DNA of 14,047 nucleotides from Alphaproteobacteria bacterium. GTDB taxonomy: Bacteria; Pseudomonadota; Alphaproteobacteria; RF32; CAG-239. The DNA lies in contig JAHHRI010000036.1 of the NCBI GenBank assembly GCA_020025875.1, positions 1 through 14,047 of the forward strand, written 5' to 3'. Positions within the stretch are counted from its first letter, which is position 1. Each line of letters opens with the position of its first letter. Positions 12,383 to 14,047 of this stretch are shown here, one piece after another. Made by a program: the position numbers and the translations under genes. A model generated the notes under the pieces. The model was not told the DNA's origin. It saw only the letters and a program-made list of their open reading frames with translations, and did not search any database.

Positions 12383-14047
12383 GTGGCAGACGACATCAAA
12401 ATCTCGGAAAGTTTCGGACAAAGCAAAAACAACAATGAAGAATTGCCGATCATTGTCGCACAGCGTTTTTTAAATATTTTCCGCCAACTGCATATTTTTA
12501 GCGATGAAAGACGCGAAGCTTTTAACAAAATGCTGCTGGAACTGCCACCGGAAGTTAAATCTATTTTTCAGAGTCTGCCCGGAGGCACTCCGCTGCAAGA
12601 ATATATGGAAGATCTGCAACAAAAAAGCAAAGGTCTGGCTCCTGTTGCTCATCATAGCCATCAGAAAAACAACAATATTTTACAAGAAGTTCTATCCGAA
12701 AACAAGAGCGCGTCCGGCAAACCTGCCGGCGAGAGTATCATCAACGGTGATAACTTTGCCCGTATTCTGGCAAGCAGTTTGGCTCAGTCAAATGCAGAAA
12801 TTATTCGAGAATTGCAAAGCACCCGCCCCTCGGCAGCCGGAGGTGACGGCGCCGCAAGCGGCATTGATGCCGCTCCGATGAGGTTGGTCGCCGACGAATC
12901 TTTTACAAACATCATCTCCAAGGCTTTGGCAGAAGCAATCGAAAACTCCGAAAGGAAACGCTTGGAAGACAACAAGATGATCGCCCGCTCATTTACCGAG
13001 CTGCAAGAAAGCCTGACCAAACAAATAGAACAAAGCAGTCAGCTCAAATTTGTATCTGACGGCAACGGCAAAACGGCAGCAGCTCCGATACAGATGAAAG
13101 GGCTGGTTGATGATCTGGTCAAGGCTCAATCTGCTTTTCTCAAAGAAACCACCAAAAGCCAAAAAGAAGAACTTTCTTCAATTATATCCACCGCCATAAA
13201 GGAAAGCCAAAAAGTTTCCACTCAGGCGCTGATCGAATCTTTTAAGAAAATCAGCGAAGATAAAATTCCGACACCAATCACTTATGCCGCCTCCTCGCCG
13301 AAAGGTTTGCCTGCCATAGAATCGGTCGAGCAAGCTCTAAAAGCACAAGGGAAAGAGTTTTCCTCCATTATCTCCATGGCGCTGAAAGAAAGCCAGAAAA
13401 ATTCCGCACAGACGATTATTGAAACTCTGGAATCGCTGAAAAAAGATTCTGCCGCTTCCTCAGGAGGACAAAACAATCTCAAAGTTGAAGAAATTATGCG
13501 GATGCAAGCCAATCTGTTCCGAGATATTGCGCGCGCTCAAAATCAGGAGTTTTCGGCACTGATTTCTTCGGCGCTGAAAGAAAGCCAGCGGCAGTCTACG
13601 GAAGCAATCATTGCCGCATTGGGGCAACTGCAGGCGGTGTCTGCGCAGGCGGCGTTTGTACAGCCTGCCAACCGTCGGGAAAACAGCGCCATCAAACCGG
13701 CTGCCGTTTATGAGCCGGCGACAACTCAACCGCTGACCGAATCGGCAATTTCCACTCCCATGATCGACCAATATCTGGACGAAAACGACGAGGAAGAAAC
13801 ATCGGCAGAAGAAATAACAAAAGCCGATCCGTTTGAAGAAAACGCCAAAAAGAAAAAGAAGAAGAAAAAAAAGAAAAATCGGGAAGCAGAAAATGCGGCC
13901 GCGGAAACGACCTCGGCAGTTGTTGAAAAACCAGCAGAAAAACCGCAACCGGAAGCCAAAACGGAAAACGCATCCGACGTAAACACCAAAGAGAAAAAAG
14001 CCAATGTCGCCGTCCAAAATGAGGGCGCCCAAGTAAAAGCGCAAGAA
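12383..14047 (+). CDS. Large helical-repeat protein with poly-lysine run (3' end outside the window)
   Basis: The frame is open for 555 codons from GTG 12383 to the window edge with no stop, so the gene is truncated only by the window. GGGGGGAAG (12371-12379) is the ribosome binding site. No signal peptide or membrane helix is visible, so it is probably cytoplasmic. An N-terminal helical region (about 20-85) precedes repeated amphipathic helices. The clearest have the pattern EFSSIISxALKESQKxS and are centred near residues 274, 336 and 400, a spacing of 62-64 residues. Weaker copies lie near 127-150 and 173-215. After about 435 the protein is disordered and acidic, with ten consecutive lysines (489-498), then a Glu/Ala/Lys/Pro-rich tail. 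I do not recognise the family. The pattern suggests an oligomeric or scaffold-like protein, but nothing shows a partner. It has its own promoters. The long antisense open frame at 13460-14044 is a shadow of this gene. Confidence 0.8.
   Translation, partial: MADDIKISESFGQSKNNNEELPIIVAQRFLNIFRQLHIFSDERREAFNKMLLELPPEVKSIFQSLPGGTPLQEYMEDLQQKSKGLAPVAHHSHQKNNNILQEVLSENKSASGKPAGESIINGDNFARILASSLAQSNAEIIRELQSTRPSAAGGDGAASGIDAAPMRLVADESFTNIISKALAEAIENSERKRLEDNKMIARSFTELQESLTKQIEQSSQLKFVSDGNGKTAAAPIQMKGLVDDLVKAQSAFLKETTKSQKEELSSIISTAIKESQKVSTQALIESFKKISEDKIPTPITYAASSPKGLPAIESVEQALKAQGKEFSSIISMALKESQKNSAQTIIETLESLKKDSAASSGGQNNLKVEEIMRMQANLFRDIARAQNQEFSALISSALKESQRQSTEAIIAALGQLQAVSAQAAFVQPANRRENSAIKPAAVYEPATTQPLTESAISTPMIDQYLDENDEEETSAEEITKADPFEENAKKKKKKKKKKNREAENAAAETTSAVVEKPAEKPQPEAKTENASDVNTKEKKANVAVQNEGAQVKAQE

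Noticed and set aside
12504..12881. 125-codon plus-strand open frame
   Set aside because: Out of frame inside the gene starting at GTG 12383, which has a strong ribosome binding site, tandem promoters and a 555-codon open frame.
13460..14044. 194-codon open frame on the minus strand
   Set aside because: Its Phe/Arg/Cys-rich composition is the complement of the Lys/Glu-rich tail of the plus-strand repeat protein; no start signals.

Overview
The window looks like the chromosome of a host-associated alphaproteobacterium, of the Rickettsiales / Holosporales / uncultured gut-alphaproteobacterial kind. The basis is a tandem run of VirB6/TrbL-family type IV secretion (T4SS) membrane proteins with very long extra domains, an alphaproteobacterial-type alpha/beta hydrolase, a moderately AT-rich composition and standard stop-codon use. 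The taxonomic placement is inference; no rRNA or housekeeping marker is present.

Layout. (1) 1-346 is non-coding. A near-consensus sigma70 promoter (TTGACA-17-TATAAA, with an A/T tract upstream) fires leftward out of the window, and an extended -10 promoter at 305-313 serves the first gene. (2) 347-1192 is an alpha/beta-hydrolase-fold protein whose nucleophile serine and catalytic histidine appear to be replaced. (3) 1280-10857 is one tight operon. It starts from an extended -10 promoter at 1248-1256 and ends at a strong intrinsic terminator at 10879-10918. It encodes a 58-aa two-helix membrane protein, then four VirB6/TrbL paralogs of about 869, 448, 832 and 966 aa. Each paralog has its own export signal: three have apparent signal peptidase I sites and one has a lipobox. 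The fourth has a complete M23 (LytM-type) peptidoglycan endopeptidase domain fused in front of the VirB6 core. (4) 11022-11993 is a transcriptional regulator with two XRE-type helix-turn-helix domains and an S24/LexA-like C-terminal domain without the usual serine. It is preceded by two perfect inverted repeats that overlap or flank its promoter. (5) 11994-12382 is intergenic, with a strong terminator, a 45-bp tandem repeat whose units fold as terminator-like hairpins on the minus strand, and tandem promoters. (6) 12383 to the window end is a 5'-complete, 3'-truncated gene (GTG start) for a large, probably cytoplasmic helical repeat protein with a ten-lysine run.

How they may work together. 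VirB6 forms the inner-membrane part of the T4SS channel. Here the envelope-facing domains have diversified across four paralogs, and one carries its own cell-wall hydrolase, a job usually done by a separate protein such as the lytic transglycosylase VirB1. No VirB3, VirB4, VirB8-VirB11 or VirD4 gene lies in the window, so this would be a VirB6 satellite operon of a T4SS encoded elsewhere or just outside. The regulator and the repeat protein are separate transcription units, and their link to secretion is only positional.
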